Of a stretch of 64,000 nucleotides of DNA, positions 17,195 to 27,503 are shown one piece after another (within the stretch, counting starts at the first letter, position 1; each line of letters begins with the position of its first letter). The translations under genes and the position numbers were made by a program. Source of the DNA: Candidatus Zhuqueibacterota bacterium (GTDB lineage: Bacteria > Zhuqueibacterota > Zhuqueibacteria > Thermofontimicrobiales > Thiofontviventaceae). The DNA is taken from contig JAFGDW010000268.1 in the NCBI GenBank assembly GCA_016931935.1, positions 1 through 64,000 on the forward strand. Reading direction: 5' to 3'. The notes beneath the pieces were generated by a model that was not told the DNA's origin, ran no database searches, and was given only the letters and a program-made list of their open reading frames with translations.

Positions 17195-17335
17195 ACGGTT
17201 GGGAAATGTAAGACGGCAACATGAAGGGAAGGCTGTTTTATTTATGCATACAGATCTATTTTAAGTCGCGCTCATTACAAATCATTCGTTAATACGGGAA
17301 CCAGATGATTCTTAAACTGAAATACGGAATGTAAA

Positions 17336-18076
17336 ATGGATCAGGTTAATACCAGAGAACAGCAGGATTATTCATCGATTGTTACGTCGTCTGAAAAAAC
17401 ATCGTATGTACAGCGCATGTTTGCGCGAATCGCTCCACGGTACGATTTCTTAAATCATGTGATGTCGTTGGGGCTGGATATTGGCTGGCGCCGTAAAGCT
17501 GTGAAGTTAGCAAAATTCCCGAATTCAGCGCGTATCATTGATTTAGGTGCAGGAACCGGAGATTTTGCCCGTGAGGTTATCAAGCAACATCCTGATTGTC
17601 ATATGATAGGTTTGGATAACTGTCAGGAACTAATGCATATCGGACAACACAAACATGGCCTGGAATCGATGGATTGGTTACTCGCGCATGGCCAAAAATT
17701 GCCGATCGCAGATTCCAGCGTGGATGGAGTCATTGCGGGATTCTCCATTCGTAATATGGCTAATGTACCGAATGTTTTTCAGGAAATAAATCGCGTCATC
17801 CGCCCAGGTGGCGTATTTGTGATTCTGGAAATGGTAAGGCCTACAAATTTAATTTCATATAAAATTTTTTATTATCACTTCAAATATATTGTTCCGCGGT
17901 TGGGCAGGCTGCTTGGCAGCGATCCCGACGCATACGAATATCTGCTTCCATCAATCGAACATTTTTATTCCACTGAAAAAATAAAAAGTACACTTCTCGA
18001 ACAAAAATTTGGACGTGTCTGGTTCCGAAGGTATATGTTTCAATCTGTTGCTTTATGCGTCGGCACAAAAGCATAA
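17336..18076 (+). CDS. ubiE: Demethylmenaquinone methyltransferase / UbiE-MenG
   Basis: The product is 246 aa. It performs SAM-dependent C-methylation of demethylmenaquinone, the last step of menaquinone synthesis (also ubiquinone in some bacteria). Recognisable blocks are MFARIAPRYDFLNHVMSLG, the SAM site DLGAGTGD (69-76), FSIRNMANV and INRVIRPGGVFVILEM, which are typical UbiE signatures. Menaquinone is the more likely product in this lineage, so menG would be an equally valid name. The sensor kinase gene starts 13 bp downstream. Confidence 0.9.
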   Translation: MDQVNTREQQDYSSIVTSSEKTSYVQRMFARIAPRYDFLNHVMSLGLDIGWRRKAVKLAKFPNSARIIDLGAGTGDFAREVIKQHPDCHMIGLDNCQELMHIGQHKHGLESMDWLLAHGQKLPIADSSVDGVIAGFSIRNMANVPNVFQEINRVIRPGGVFVILEMVRPTNLISYKIFYYHFKYIVPRLGRLLGSDPDAYEYLLPSIEHFYSTEKIKSTLLEQKFGRVWFRRYMFQSVALCVGTKA

Positions 18077-18089
18077 GGATGCACAATTC

Positions 18090-21008
18090 ATGGACGTTTC
18101 TCAGGAACTTATCCTCAAAGTTTTGCAAACCGCGCAAAATCATGACGATTTAAATTCACTCATGAAATCAGTTACTTCGCTCATGCGTGAGTGGTCCGGT
18201 TGTGATGCTGTTGGTATTCGCTTACAGGAAGGGGATGATTTTCCTTATTTTGAAACAAAAGGCTTTCCTGAAGAATTTGTCAAATTAGAAATGCATTTAT
18301 GCAATTACGATCCAAACGGACAGGTCGAACGTGATTCGTGTGGAAATGTAGTTCTGGAATGCATGTGCGGAAATGTAATCGAAGGACGGTTTGATCCTTC
18401 GTTGCCGTTTTTCACCGATCGTGGTAGTTTCTGGTCAAATTCTACGACACTATTGCTCGCCAGTACCTCAGAGGCTGATCGCCAGTCGCGCACTCGTAAT
18501 CGTTGTAACGGCGAAGGTTACGAATCTGTTGCTCTTATTCCTCTGTGCAATAAAGAAAAACGATATGGACTGCTGCAATTTAATGATAAGCGTAAAGATC
18601 GCTTTACTGCTGAAAAAATTAAATTGCTGGAACAACTCGCCGACGGTCTGTCGGTTTTTATTTCTCTGAGGAAGTTGGAAGACGAGTTACGACAACGTGA
18701 AGAACAATACCGGATCATATCCGGATTGACCTCTGATTATGCCTACATGTTTGATGTTCAAGCTGATGATACACTTAAACTGAAATGGGTTACAGATGCT
18801 TTTGAAATAATTACGGGCTACAAACCCGACGAATCGGAAAAACGTAGCGGTTGGGCCACTTTAGTCCATCCGAATGATCTTGAAATTGGCCGGAAACGGA
18901 TGCTGAAATTATTAGCGGGGAAGCAAGACGTTAGCGTATTCAGAATTATCACAAAAACAGGGGATATACGTTGGGTGAAGGACTTCGGTCAACCGGTTGT
19001 TGGCGATGATGGTAAGGTGATTCGAATTTATGGCGCTGTTCAGGATATTACTGAACGCCGACATGAGCGCCGTAAATTGAAAGAAACCGAGCGCCGGTTT
19101 CGTGTTTTGCTGGAAAACGTTCGGTTGATTGCTGTGATTATCGACCGTGATGGTTACATAAGTTTTGCGAATGATTATTTCGTAGAATTACTGGGATGTG
19201 ATCGGAATGATATTCTTGGTCGTAATTGGTTCGAGCTTTTTATTCCGCCGGAAATGCAACAACGGATGACTTCCATCTATAAGCAGATTATGGATGGCAA
19301 ACCCGAATATACCCATTTGGAAAATGAGATTATTACGTGCGGAGGCAGACGGTTATTGGTCATGTGGAGCAATGTTGTTCTTCATGATACCAGCGGCAAC
19401 ATCGTTGGCATCGCCAGTATTGGTGATGATATTACCGAGCAGCGTAGAACCGAACAGGAATTACGGACAAGCGAAAACAAATATCGGGAATTGATGCAGC
19501 AATCCAATGATGCAATTTATTTGTTGTACGAAAACCGATTTGAGCTCGTAAATCGAAAATTTTTGGAATTGTTCGAACTTGAAATGGAATATCTCAAAAA
19601 ACCGGATTTCGACATTTGGCAATTAATCGCCCCAAAAAGTCACGCCCTGGTCAAATCACGGCTTGCTAAAATTAAGTCCGGAGAAAAAGTCCCACGGCAA
19701 TACGAATTTTGTGTCCGAACATCGACAGGTAAAGAAATAGACGTTGAGGCATCGGTCACCCATTTCCAGTATGAAAACGGAATTGCCACTCAGGGAATTC
19801 TTCGAAATATTTCCGACCGCAAACGTCTTGAGCAGCAACTGCTGCAATCACAAAAAATGGAAGCAATTGGCACATTGGCAGGCGGTATTGCCCACGACTT
19901 CAACAATTTGCTAACTGCCATTCTTGGGAACACTGATCTTTTGCTGGAAGCTGTTCCTAAAAACAGCGCAATTTATCCGGACGTTCACGAAATTAAAGTG
20001 GCCGCGGAACGCGCTGCATCTTTGACGCAGCAATTATTAGCCTATGGCCGTCGTCAACCCCTGAATCTACAAAAAACAGATGTAAATAAAGTAATCGTGG
20101 GGATGATTAACATGCTGAAGCGAATTATCGGTGAAGATATTACCATCAGCAAAGAACTTGAACCGATAATTCGGCCTATTCATGCGGATGTCGGCCAATT
20201 AAATCAGCTTATCATGAATCTGGTAATTAATGCCCGCGATGCATTATGTGTCAACGGACGCATTATTATCCGAACGAAGAATGTCAAAGTTGATGAGGCT
20301 TTTTGCAAACAATATGTCTATGCGAAACCGGGCGATTACGTTGTCATTTCAATTCAGGATAACGGGAGTGGTATTCCTGAAAATGTCCGGGCTAAAATGT
20401 TTGAACCATTTTTCAGTACGAAAAAATTCGGTCGTGGAACTGGCCTGGGATTATCTGTTGTTTATGGTATTGTCAAACAACATGACGGTTGGATTAATGT
20501 CGAAAGTGTTGTGAACGAAGGATCAACCTTCCATATTTATTTTCCGGTCAATACGTCGGAAACGCCGGTTAAAATGGAGTTGGAATCGGAACCGAAAGAA
20601 TATCGGGGCAGGGGACAAACGATTTTGTTCGTCGAAGATGATGAAGTTGTTCGAAAATCGATTGCAAAATTATTGTGTACAAAAGGATTTGATGTATTGA
20701 GCGCGGAGAGCGCTGAAAAAGCACGGGCGATTTTTCAAAATGAACAGAAACGTATACGATTGCTATTCAGCGATATTCGATTGACGGATAGCAACGGTAT
20801 TGACCTTGCGACCGAGTTACGCCGGTTCGATCCATCCTTACAAATACTGCTCAGCAGTGGGTATGCGGATTCTGAAATGCAATGGCCGATTATCCGCAAG
20901 CTTGGTTACCGGTTTCTTGCCAAACCCTATCACTTTCCGGCGTTATTGGCTACGATTGATGAATTGCTGGCAGAAAATTTGGATTCTGATAAAAATATTT
21001 TGACTTAA
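18090..21008 (+). CDS. Hybrid sensor histidine kinase (GAF, three PAS, HisKA, HATPase, REC)
   Basis: The product is 972 aa from ATG 18090, preceded by AAGGA; the longer reading overlaps ubiE. Domains in order are GAF (~10-195), PAS (~208-325, with [12 protein letters not shown]), PAS (~335-455), PAS (~463-585), HisKA with phospho-acceptor H602 in [10 protein letters not shown], HATPase_c (~700-815; [21 protein letters not shown]) and a receiver (~838-955) with D895 in LFSDIRLTD. No membrane helices are evident, so it should sense cytoplasmic signals such as redox state or small ligands through GAF/PAS. The N-terminal cysteine cluster ([11 protein letters not shown]) could bind a metal. No separate output regulator is adjacent. 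Confidence 0.9.
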   Translation: MDVSQELILKVLQTAQNHDDLNSLMKSVTSLMREWSGCDAVGIRLQEGDDFPYFETKGFPEEFVKLEMHLCNYDPNGQVERDSCGNVVLECMCGNVIEGRFDPSLPFFTDRGSFWSNSTTLLLASTSEADRQSRTRNRCNGEGYESVALIPLCNKEKRYGLLQFNDKRKDRFTAEKIKLLEQLADGLSVFISLRKLEDELRQREEQYRIISGLTSDYAYMFDVQADDTLKLKWVTDAFEIITGYKPDESEKRSGWATLVHPNDLEIGRKRMLKLLAGKQDVSVFRIITKTGDIRWVKDFGQPVVGDDGKVIRIYGAVQDITERRHERRKLKETERRFRVLLENVRLIAVIIDRDGYISFANDYFVELLGCDRNDILGRNWFELFIPPEMQQRMTSIYKQIMDGKPEYTHLENEIITCGGRRLLVMWSNVVLHDTSGNIVGIASIGDDITEQRRTEQELRTSENKYRELMQQSNDAIYLLYENRFELVNRKFLELFELEMEYLKKPDFDIWQLIAPKSHALVKSRLAKIKSGEKVPRQYEFCVRTSTGKEIDVEASVTHFQYENGIATQGILRNISDRKRLEQQLLQSQKMEAIGTLAGGIAHDFNNLLTAILGNTDLLLEAVPKNSAIYPDVHEIKVAAERAASLTQQLLAYGRRQPLNLQKTDVNKVIVGMINMLKRIIGEDITISKELEPIIRPIHADVGQLNQLIMNLVINARDALCVNGRIIIRTKNVKVDEAFCKQYVYAKPGDYVVISIQDNGSGIPENVRAKMFEPFFSTKKFGRGTGLGLSVVYGIVKQHDGWINVESVVNEGSTFHIYFPVNTSETPVKMELESEPKEYRGRGQTILFVEDDEVVRKSIAKLLCTKGFDVLSAESAEKARAIFQNEQKRIRLLFSDIRLTDSNGIDLATELRRFDPSLQILLSSGYADSEMQWPIIRKLGYRFLAKPYHFPALLATIDELLAENLDSDKNILT

Positions 21009-21062
21009 TGTTCATTATGAATACGGAATCGATATTGAACTTTTATTTTAAGGACAAGCACC

Positions 21063-21989
21063 GTGGAATTTGCATCAACTCGTAAGCTTTATGCAGATCT
21101 GCACAATCACAGTACTGCATCCGATGGCGATTATTCTCCGACTGCTTTAATTGAGCAGGCTAAAAAACTGAAATTACGCATTGTAGCCTTGACCGATCAT
21201 GATAGTATTGATGGCTTGAAAGAAGCGCTCACTACAGCAGATGCAGCCGGTATCCAACTTGTAGCGGGTGTTGAAGTCTCGCTGGCGTTCCGCCGACCGG
21301 AATTTACCGGAACGTTGCATGTGCTAGTGTACTTTAAACAATCACTTTTAAAAAATCAAAAATTTATTCAGGACATCGAATCGGTTATGCAATTGGGGCG
21401 CGGCGATGCACTTATCCGCTCACGAGTAACCGCTATCAATGAAATTTTCGGTCCCGACGGTCGTGAACCCCAGTTGAAATCATTACTACACTCGGACGAT
21501 TTAACAGTCTACAGCGCCAATGTAACGCGCAGGCATTTTGCACTGGCGTTGAAAGAAAAGCATGGTATAACCGACGATGCAGTGGTTGCACGCATTATCG
21601 GCAATGCAAGCCCGGCATATGTACCATCCGGGATTGATCTGGAACAATTGAAACTGGCATTGAAACCTTATCCGGTGCTGCGCGTGCTTGCCCATCCGGC
21701 GGCAGGATCGTTTCCCGGGGAAAGTCATTACAAAGAAGTATTGCCGCCATTGGAAACGGTGGAACGTATGCTGGTTGAATTTTTAGAATTTGGTATTCAA
21801 GGGATTGAGGTTCATTATCCGGGGCATACGGCAGAGCACCGGCAGATACTACTGAATTGGGCTGAATATCATGGATTGGTTACAACTGGTGGTTCGGATT
21901 GTCACGATGCAGCAGCGCGTCCACTGGGAGTGGATGGATTAACAGCGGAGGAATGGGTGGTGTTTGAACGACGATTAAACGAATTATAA
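21063..21989 (+). CDS. PHP-domain phosphoesterase
   Basis: The product is 308 aa, with a GTG start. The PHP metal motifs are present: DLHNHSTASDGDYSP (HxH near the N-terminus), TDHDSIDGL, GVEVS, a later H in RVLAHPA, and a final GGSDCHDA with D and H ligands. This matches the YciV/RnaAM-type PHP phosphoesterases, which act on 3',5'-nucleotide phosphates or RNA 5' ends. The insert region LTVYSANVTRRHFALAL is also seen in that group. The substrate is not determinable. It lies between the sensor kinase and a lipid-kinase-like gene without an obvious joint pathway. Confidence 0.8.
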   Translation: MEFASTRKLYADLHNHSTASDGDYSPTALIEQAKKLKLRIVALTDHDSIDGLKEALTTADAAGIQLVAGVEVSLAFRRPEFTGTLHVLVYFKQSLLKNQKFIQDIESVMQLGRGDALIRSRVTAINEIFGPDGREPQLKSLLHSDDLTVYSANVTRRHFALALKEKHGITDDAVVARIIGNASPAYVPSGIDLEQLKLALKPYPVLRVLAHPAAGSFPGESHYKEVLPPLETVERMLVEFLEFGIQGIEVHYPGHTAEHRQILLNWAEYHGLVTTGGSDCHDAAARPLGVDGLTAEEWVVFERRLNEL

Positions 21990-22057
21990 GAAGCGAAGCA
22001 GAGTGGTTTGCACTCAGCTTCATGTCAGGAACAATCAAAAAAGGTAAACACACACCG

Positions 22058-22963
22058 ATGAATTTGTTACTTATTTTCAATCCACGCGCCGGTTCCGGCC
22101 GTGCTGGAAAACTACTCTCTCCTGTAACCCAGGCCTTTCAGCATCACAATATCTCAATCGTTCCGTTGGTAACCGAATTCCCACACCACGCTGCGGAATT
22201 GGTACAAGCACATGATTTAAAGGGCTTCGACGGCATTGTCGCTGCCGGCGGTGATGGCACGCTATTCGATGTGGTGAACGGCCTGTTTAAACGTAACGAT
22301 CAGAAAATGTTGCCGGTCGGTATTTTGCCAATGGGGACTGGCAATGCATTCGTGCGTGATTTCCCGTTGGAGGAGCACAACTGGCAAAAAGCAATCGATA
22401 TTATTGCCGCCAACAATCACCGCAAGGTGGATGTGGGTAAATTTTTTGCGGGCGGTAAAACAGATTATTTCATGAATATCATCGGACTTGGCTTTGTTTC
22501 GGATGTTGTCGATACTGCCATGAAAATGAAGTGGATGGGGAATATTGCCTATACAATCGGCGTGTTTTACCAAATGGCGTTTCTTAAATCGCATACCGTG
22601 CACATCGATCTGGACGGGATTGTGGTCGAACGGGAAAATATATTTGTAGAAATATCGAACACGCGCTACACATCTAATTTTTACATGGCTCCCAAAGCCA
22701 AATTCGATGACGGCAAATTTGATGTTACCCTGCTCGGCGCCGTCAACCGGAGAAAATTATTAAAAGCGTTCCCCACAATTTTTACGGGCGAACATGTTAA
22801 TCTGGAATTTGTGGAAACATATCAGGCTAAACAAATTCACATCAGCACCGATGTCCCTAAAATTCTAACACCCGATGGCGAGTTATGGGAATCAACTCCC
22901 GTACAGATTAGCTGCTTGCATCAGGCGTTGGAGATATTTGGGCCAGCACTGGATGCGAAATAA
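22058..22963 (+). CDS. Diacylglycerol/sphingosine kinase-family protein
   Basis: The product is 301 aa from ATG 22058 (MNLLLIFNPRAGSGRAGK); ATG 22022 would add 12 residues but has no ribosome site. The DAGK catalytic domain has NPRAGSG, the nucleotide loop AAGGDGTLFDVVNGL (residues ~64-78) and GILPMGTGNAFVRDF. The C-terminal beta-sandwich (YMAPKAKFDDGKFDV... LTPDGELWESTP) is typical of the bacterial DgkB/YegS family, which phosphorylates lipids. The lipid is unknown. Confidence 0.85.
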   Translation: MNLLLIFNPRAGSGRAGKLLSPVTQAFQHHNISIVPLVTEFPHHAAELVQAHDLKGFDGIVAAGGDGTLFDVVNGLFKRNDQKMLPVGILPMGTGNAFVRDFPLEEHNWQKAIDIIAANNHRKVDVGKFFAGGKTDYFMNIIGLGFVSDVVDTAMKMKWMGNIAYTIGVFYQMAFLKSHTVHIDLDGIVVERENIFVEISNTRYTSNFYMAPKAKFDDGKFDVTLLGAVNRRKLLKAFPTIFTGEHVNLEFVETYQAKQIHISTDVPKILTPDGELWESTPVQISCLHQALEIFGPALDAK

Positions 22964-23491
22964 GCAAAACGATGTGAGCGACTTTGATTTCAGTTAATTG
23001 TAAGAAAAATTTAGGCTGTCCCATCAATCATTGCAAAATACTGGAATTGGTTGACCGTTATGAGATCGTTTTCGCTGCGTTGGTAACACGTAGACTATAT
23101 TGAGTATGATTTCACAAATTTGCACTCGATCGCTCTATGTAATTTATTGACCGCTGATCAGCATAAAATGTTTTTTGGATAAAGCAGACCTTTTCGTCCT
23201 GAACACTATATTGCGTAATTGTATTGACTGTATAACGAATATTTATAGAAAAATGCTTCATCCCTTGACTTAGCTAAAAATTACATTTTTTCTTGCCACA
23301 GGAGGATTCACCGGTTTCAGAGTGCAATGCTTTTACGCATTGCATACTTGCTCTGTCCTGATGCGCAGAAAAGCGCTTCACTCCGATAATAGCTGAGTAA
23401 TGAGTATAAGCGTTTATAGAAATTTTAAATAGTGCTTTAAACGTTTTAGTTAAAGAATTTAATATTTTGTGAACAAAACGAAAAATTTTAC
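22964..23491. other. Intergenic stretch without recognisable genes
   Basis: No ORF here has a ribosome site or family resemblance. The only structure I see is an 8-bp hairpin TGCAATGC/GCATTGCA at 23323-23344. GGCTGTCCCA near 23014 resembles some IS ends, but no partner repeat is evident. Confidence 0.5.
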
Positions 23492-23520
23492 TTGACATTT
23501 AACTTCAACTTGGCTATATT
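23492..23520 (+). promoter_or_regulatory. Strong sigma70-type promoter of the ilv-leu cluster
   Basis: TTGACA (23492-23497), a 17-base spacer and TATATT (23515-23520) make a near-consensus promoter. The predicted transcript starts ~34 bases before the leader ORF at 23561. It is the best promoter match in the window and the only good one directly in front of the branched-chain operon. Confidence 0.7.
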
Positions 23521-23560
23521 AACAACCATAAATTTTAAACCCAATGAGAAGGCAGATTCC

Positions 23561-23713
23561 ATGAAGACCGTTTCCGAAAAAAGCAGCGACCCCTTTTCAG
23601 CTACCCCGGCTGAGATGACGGAATACGTGTCTTCTGTTACAATTACCATTCTACCTGTCCTGCTAACTGGGATTATTCTAGTCAGCCTACTAGTAGTGGT
23701 GCTAATAGGCTAA
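23561..23713 (+). CDS. ILV-rich 50-aa ORF, candidate attenuation leader peptide
   Basis: MKTVSEKSSD... is 50 residues, with AGAAGG 8 bases before the ATG. Residues 26-50 contain 18 Ile/Leu/Val of 25 (6 V, 5 I, 7 L), and six of the seven Leu codons are CTA, a codon the neighbouring genes seldom use; ATA and GTA also appear. It lies between a strong promoter and ilvD, and a strong hairpin follows. This is the layout of ilv/leu attenuators, where slow translation of the Ile/Leu/Val codons reports charged-tRNA shortage. The same composition would also fit one transmembrane helix, so a small membrane protein is the alternative. Confidence 0.6.
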   Translation: MKTVSEKSSDPFSATPAEMTEYVSSVTITILPVLLTGIILVSLLVVVLIG

Positions 23714-23720
23714 TATAGAA

Positions 23721-23792
23721 GTCGATCCCAAACCAAATAAACCTTAAAAAATAAAACAGATTAAAAAGTAGTCATCTGGATTTGGGATTGAC
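23721..23792 (+). promoter_or_regulatory. Candidate attenuator hairpin after the ILV-rich ORF
   Basis: GTCGATCCCAAACC (23721-23734) pairs with GGATTTGGGATTGAC (23778-23792): 14 pairs including one G-U, with a single bulged A. TGGGATT (23668-23674), inside the Leu/Ile/Val codons of the leader ORF, can instead pair with GATCCCA (23724-23730). The two structures are mutually exclusive, as in 1:2 versus 2:3 attenuator folds. A classic 3:4 terminator with a T-run is not evident, so the output could be factor-dependent. Confidence 0.45.
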
Positions 23793-23806
23793 CCGAAACA
23801 GGTAAC

Positions 23807-23873
23807 GTGCATTTTTGCACAGAGGGCAAAGCGCATGGCAAAGATTGAAAACATGTTTTGCTATGCACTCTGC
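23807..23873 (+). other. Two further leader hairpins
   Basis: GTGCA/TGCAC (23807-23820, loop TTTT) is a small stem. GCAAAGCGCATGGCAAA (23826-23842) pairs with TTTGCTATGCACTCTGC (23857-23873) with two mismatches and a G-U. No T-run follows. They lie in the 250-bp untranslated region between the ILV-rich ORF and ilvD. Confidence 0.45.
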
Positions 23874-23965
23874 TCTTTGCGCTATGCAACATATTGTCAA
23901 GATATAGATTAAATGAGTATTTTAAAATTCTTAATGAGGAAGATTAAGTAAATAGTGAGGTCAAT

Positions 23966-25639
23966 GTGAGATCAGATTTAGTAAAATCCGGATTTGAACG
24001 GGCGCCGCATCGCGGACTATTAAAGGCGACAGGCGTTATTCAAAATGATGACGATTTTAATAAACCGTTTATCGGCATTTGTAACTCATATACCGACACA
24101 ATTCCCGGACATGTCCATTTGCAGGAATTTGGCCGTATCGCCAAGCAAGCGGTTCGGGAAGCTGGCGGTGTACCGTTTGAGTTTAATACAATTGGCGTCG
24201 ACGACGGCATTGCAATGGGACATATCGGTATGCGTTATTCATTGGCCAGCCGCGAATTGATCGCGGACAGTGTCGAAACCATGATCGAAGCCCATCGGCT
24301 CGACGGTATGGTGTGCATTACCAATTGCGATAAAATTGTGCCGGGCATGATCATGGCGGCGGTACGTATCGACGTCCCGACCATTTTTGTTTCCGGCGGT
24401 CCGATGAAAGCCGGCAAATTAGCATCGGGAGAAAAAGTGGATTTGATTTCAATTTTTGAAGGTGTTGGCAAATATCAGGCAGGGGAAATTGATGACGCTC
24501 AATTGAAAGAACTGGAAAATGCCGGCTGTCCAACCTGCGGCTCGTGTTCGGGCATGTTCACAGCCAACTCGATGAACTGTTTAATGGAAGCTCTGGGAAT
24601 CGCGCTGCCGGGCAATGGTTCTGTGCTGGCGGTGGATGAAAAACGGAAAGACCTGGTGAAACAGGCGGCACAGCGAATTATTGCACTGGTAAATGAAGAT
24701 ATCAAGCCATCGGATATTCTGAACCGCAATTCATTTTTAAATGCATTTGCGTTGGACATGGCCATGGGTGGAAGCACCAACACTGTATTGCATGCGCTGG
24801 CGATTGCTAATGAAGCCGGAATCGGTTTTGATTTGCAGGATTTAAATGAATTGGCGCAACGTGTGCCCTACATTTGTAAAGTCAGTCCGGCCACAAAGTT
24901 TGTCCACATGGAAGATGTGGATGCAGCCGGCGGCATTTCAGCTATTTTAAACGAATTGTCCCAACTGGATGGTGTGCTCGATTTAAGCCGTCCCACAGTT
25001 ACCGGAAAAACATTGGGTGAAAACATCAAAAATGCGGAAGTGAAGGACCGGCGGGTAATCCGCAGTCTGGATGATCCGTATTCAGCAAAAGGAGGACTTG
25101 CGGTATTATTCGGCAACCTGGCTCCGGGCGGAGCAGTCGTTAAGACAGGGGCTGTCGATCCGAAAATGTTGGTGCATAGCGGTCCTGCGCGAATTTATGA
25201 GTCCCAGGATGAAGCGGTCGCTGGTATTTTGAATAATGAAGTTCAACCTGGCGACGTTGTGGTCATTCGCTACGAGGGCCCAATGGGTGGCCCGGGCATG
25301 CCCGAGATGTTGACGCCAACCAGCGCCATTATGGGCATGGGACTGGGCGACAAAGTGGCGTTGATCACCGACGGTCGGTTTTCCGGGGGAACCCGTGGCG
25401 CCTGTATCGGCCATGTTTCTCCTGAGGCCGCAGAACGCGGCCCGATCGCAGCGTTAAAACCTGGCGATATGATTAAATTGGATATTCCCAATAATAAATT
25501 GGATGTCGAATTATCCGATCAGGAAATAGAACAACGCTTGCAGGCGCTGCCGGCGTTCGAACCGAAAATTAAAAAGGGCTGGTTAGCTCGTTATGCCCGA
25601 TTGGTAACATCGGCAAGCACTGGCGCGATTATGAAATAA
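23966..25639 (+). CDS. ilvD: Dihydroxy-acid dehydratase
   Basis: The product is 557 aa, with a GTG start five bases after GTGAGG. It dehydrates 2,3-dihydroxy-isovalerate and 2,3-dihydroxy-3-methylvalerate to the 2-oxoacids of valine and isoleucine. Fe-S cluster cysteines are seen in NCDKIVPG and [39 protein letters not shown] and [10 protein letters not shown] are family hallmarks. It is the first enzyme gene of the cluster, directly after the candidate leader region. Confidence 0.96.
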   Translation: MRSDLVKSGFERAPHRGLLKATGVIQNDDDFNKPFIGICNSYTDTIPGHVHLQEFGRIAKQAVREAGGVPFEFNTIGVDDGIAMGHIGMRYSLASRELIADSVETMIEAHRLDGMVCITNCDKIVPGMIMAAVRIDVPTIFVSGGPMKAGKLASGEKVDLISIFEGVGKYQAGEIDDAQLKELENAGCPTCGSCSGMFTANSMNCLMEALGIALPGNGSVLAVDEKRKDLVKQAAQRIIALVNEDIKPSDILNRNSFLNAFALDMAMGGSTNTVLHALAIANEAGIGFDLQDLNELAQRVPYICKVSPATKFVHMEDVDAAGGISAILNELSQLDGVLDLSRPTVTGKTLGENIKNAEVKDRRVIRSLDDPYSAKGGLAVLFGNLAPGGAVVKTGAVDPKMLVHSGPARIYESQDEAVAGILNNEVQPGDVVVIRYEGPMGGPGMPEMLTPTSAIMGMGLGDKVALITDGRFSGGTRGACIGHVSPEAAERGPIAALKPGDMIKLDIPNNKLDVELSDQEIEQRLQALPAFEPKIKKGWLARYARLVTSASTGAIMK

Positions 25640-25665
25640 GTGGATGAATGGGGTGGATGTGATCG

Positions 25666-25709
25666 GCAAAAACTGTTTGATTACCGATAACCGATCACTG
25701 ATTACTCGA
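25666..25709. repeat. ATTACCGATAACCGATCACT-type repeat
   Basis: The ilvD-ilvB gap carries GATTACCGATAACCGATCAC followed by TGATTACTC. The same ACCGATTAC/ACTGATTACC wording recurs at 39513-39575, where it forms an inverted repeat. It is a short dispersed repeat with no coding function visible. Confidence 0.5.
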
Positions 25710-25782
25710 CATCTTTCTATAACAGATAATTAAAATTGCAAAAAACCCCGCATTGAAGTAGTGCTAATCGAAAGGAGTATTC

Positions 25783-27501
25783 ATGAGTCCAGCGAAGAAA
25801 AAGCTCAGTGGAGCGGACATTTTCTTTGAATGTTTAAAGCGGGAGAACGTGGAATATATCTTCGGGTACCCCGGAGGCGCAACACTGAAAATCTATGAAA
25901 AATTATTTGAAATCGATTTTCTGACCCATATTCTCGCAAAGCACGAGCAAGGTGCAACCCATATGGCTGAAGGCTATGCCCGCGCGACCGGAAAAGTCGG
26001 CGTTGTATTAGCAACATCAGGACCCGGTGCAACCAACACGGTGACCGGCATCGCCAATGCTTATATGGATTCGTCACCACTGGTTGTTTTTACCGGTCAG
26101 GTTCCTGCGAACCTAATCGGAAACGACGCATTTCAGGAGGCCGATATTGTCGGCATTACCCGTCCGATTACGAAACATAATTTTCTTGTTCGCGAAGTCT
26201 GCGAACTTGCAGTTACCATTCGTAAAGCATTTTATTTGGCACAAACCGGTCGTCCGGGACCGGTTGTGGTCGATTTGCCCAAAAACATGATTGCCTCGGA
26301 ATGTGAGTTTGAGTATCCGGAGAAAGTTGATATTCGTGGATACAAACCGACTGTCGATGGCCATCCAAATCAGATTAAGAAAGCGGCTGATATAATAAGT
26401 AAAGCCAAACGGCCATTACTTTACGTTGGTGGTGGTGTCATCATGTCAAATGCAGCCGAAGAATTACGTGCGTTCGCCAGTCGGAATAATCTGCCTGTTA
26501 CGATGACGTTGCAGGGACTCGGCTCGATTCCCACAAATGGCAAACAATCGCTGGGCATGTTGGGCATGCATGGCATGTACTGGGCCAATCAGGCCGTTAA
26601 TAACTGTGATGTCCTGGTCGCGTTGGGCGCCAGATTTGATGATCGCGTTACCGGCAAGCTGGACACCTTCGCAACAAACGCTTATAAAATACATGTGGAT
26701 ATCGATCCGTCATCTATTGATAAAAATGTTGTTGTCGATCTGCCGATTGTTGGTAGTGTAAAAAATATTATTGCCGATCTTGATAAAGCGATGAAAGATA
26801 AGCCCGACACCGATGCATGGTGGAAACAAATTGAAGTATGGAAAGCAGAATGTCCGCTTAACTATGCAAATGGCAGCGAAACTCTCCGCGCCGGATACGT
26901 AATTGAACGGATCAGCGAAAAGACAAACGGACACGCCGTCATCGTTCCGGATGTTGGTCAGCACCAAATGTGGATCGCTCAATTGTACAACGTTGTTCAT
27001 CCGCGCTCGCATATTAGCAGCGGCGGTTTGGGCACGATGGGATTTTCCGTTCCCGCTGCAATTGGTGCGGCGTTTGCAATTAAAGATCGTCCGATTGTAT
27101 CTATCAGCGGTGATGGTGGCTTTCAGATGAACATTCAGGAACTTTCAACGGCAGTTGCTCACAAATTGCCTGTGAAATTTATTGTCATTAATAACGCATT
27201 TCTCGGTATGGTTCGCCAATGGCAAGAGCTGTTTCATGCCGAAAAATACAGCTTCACAGATTTAAGTGCACTGAATCCTAATTTTGTGAAAGTAGCCGAA
27301 GCGTTTGGCCTTCCATCTTTCAGTGTTGATAAAGCAGAAAATGTTGATAAAGTTCTGGATGAAGCTTTTGCCATTAATGATAAACCGGTTTTCATCGAAT
27401 TCAAAGTATCGCGTGAAGATATGGTTTTCCCGATGGTTCCGGCTGGAGCATCTATTTCAGATATGATGATAGAACGACTGAACCCTAAACGAATGGTGTA
27501 A
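25783..27501 (+). CDS. ilvB: Acetolactate synthase, large (catalytic) subunit
   Basis: The product is 572 aa, after GAAAGGAG. It condenses two pyruvates to acetolactate, or pyruvate plus 2-oxobutyrate to acetohydroxybutyrate, using ThDP and FAD. The catalytic Glu lies in AKHEQGATHMAEGYARATG; the ThDP/Mg loop is SISGDGGFQMNIQEL followed by NNAFLGMVRQWQELF. Length is as expected. The small regulatory subunit gene follows after 2 bp. The enzyme serves both valine/leucine and isoleucine routes. Confidence 0.96.
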   Translation: MSPAKKKLSGADIFFECLKRENVEYIFGYPGGATLKIYEKLFEIDFLTHILAKHEQGATHMAEGYARATGKVGVVLATSGPGATNTVTGIANAYMDSSPLVVFTGQVPANLIGNDAFQEADIVGITRPITKHNFLVREVCELAVTIRKAFYLAQTGRPGPVVVDLPKNMIASECEFEYPEKVDIRGYKPTVDGHPNQIKKAADIISKAKRPLLYVGGGVIMSNAAEELRAFASRNNLPVTMTLQGLGSIPTNGKQSLGMLGMHGMYWANQAVNNCDVLVALGARFDDRVTGKLDTFATNAYKIHVDIDPSSIDKNVVVDLPIVGSVKNIIADLDKAMKDKPDTDAWWKQIEVWKAECPLNYANGSETLRAGYVIERISEKTNGHAVIVPDVGQHQMWIAQLYNVVHPRSHISSGGLGTMGFSVPAAIGAAFAIKDRPIVSISGDGGFQMNIQELSTAVAHKLPVKFIVINNAFLGMVRQWQELFHAEKYSFTDLSALNPNFVKVAEAFGLPSFSVDKAENVDKVLDEAFAINDKPVFIEFKVSREDMVFPMVPAGASISDMMIERLNPKRMV

Positions 27502-27503
27502 AC

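Noticed and set aside
22964-23491. Possible insertion-sequence remnant (GGCTGTCCCA near 23014)
   Set aside because: No inverted partner, no transposase fragment, no target duplication; too short to support.
23561-23713. Plain small membrane protein instead of leader peptide
   Set aside because: Not fully rejected: 25 hydrophobic residues would make one helix. Position, CTA codon bias and the following hairpin make the leader reading preferable, so it is kept as the alternative.
23894-23923. Secondary promoter directly before ilvD (TTGTCA, 18 bases, TATTTT)
   Set aside because: Plausible but weak in an AT-rich leader; not enough to call beside the much better promoter at 23492.
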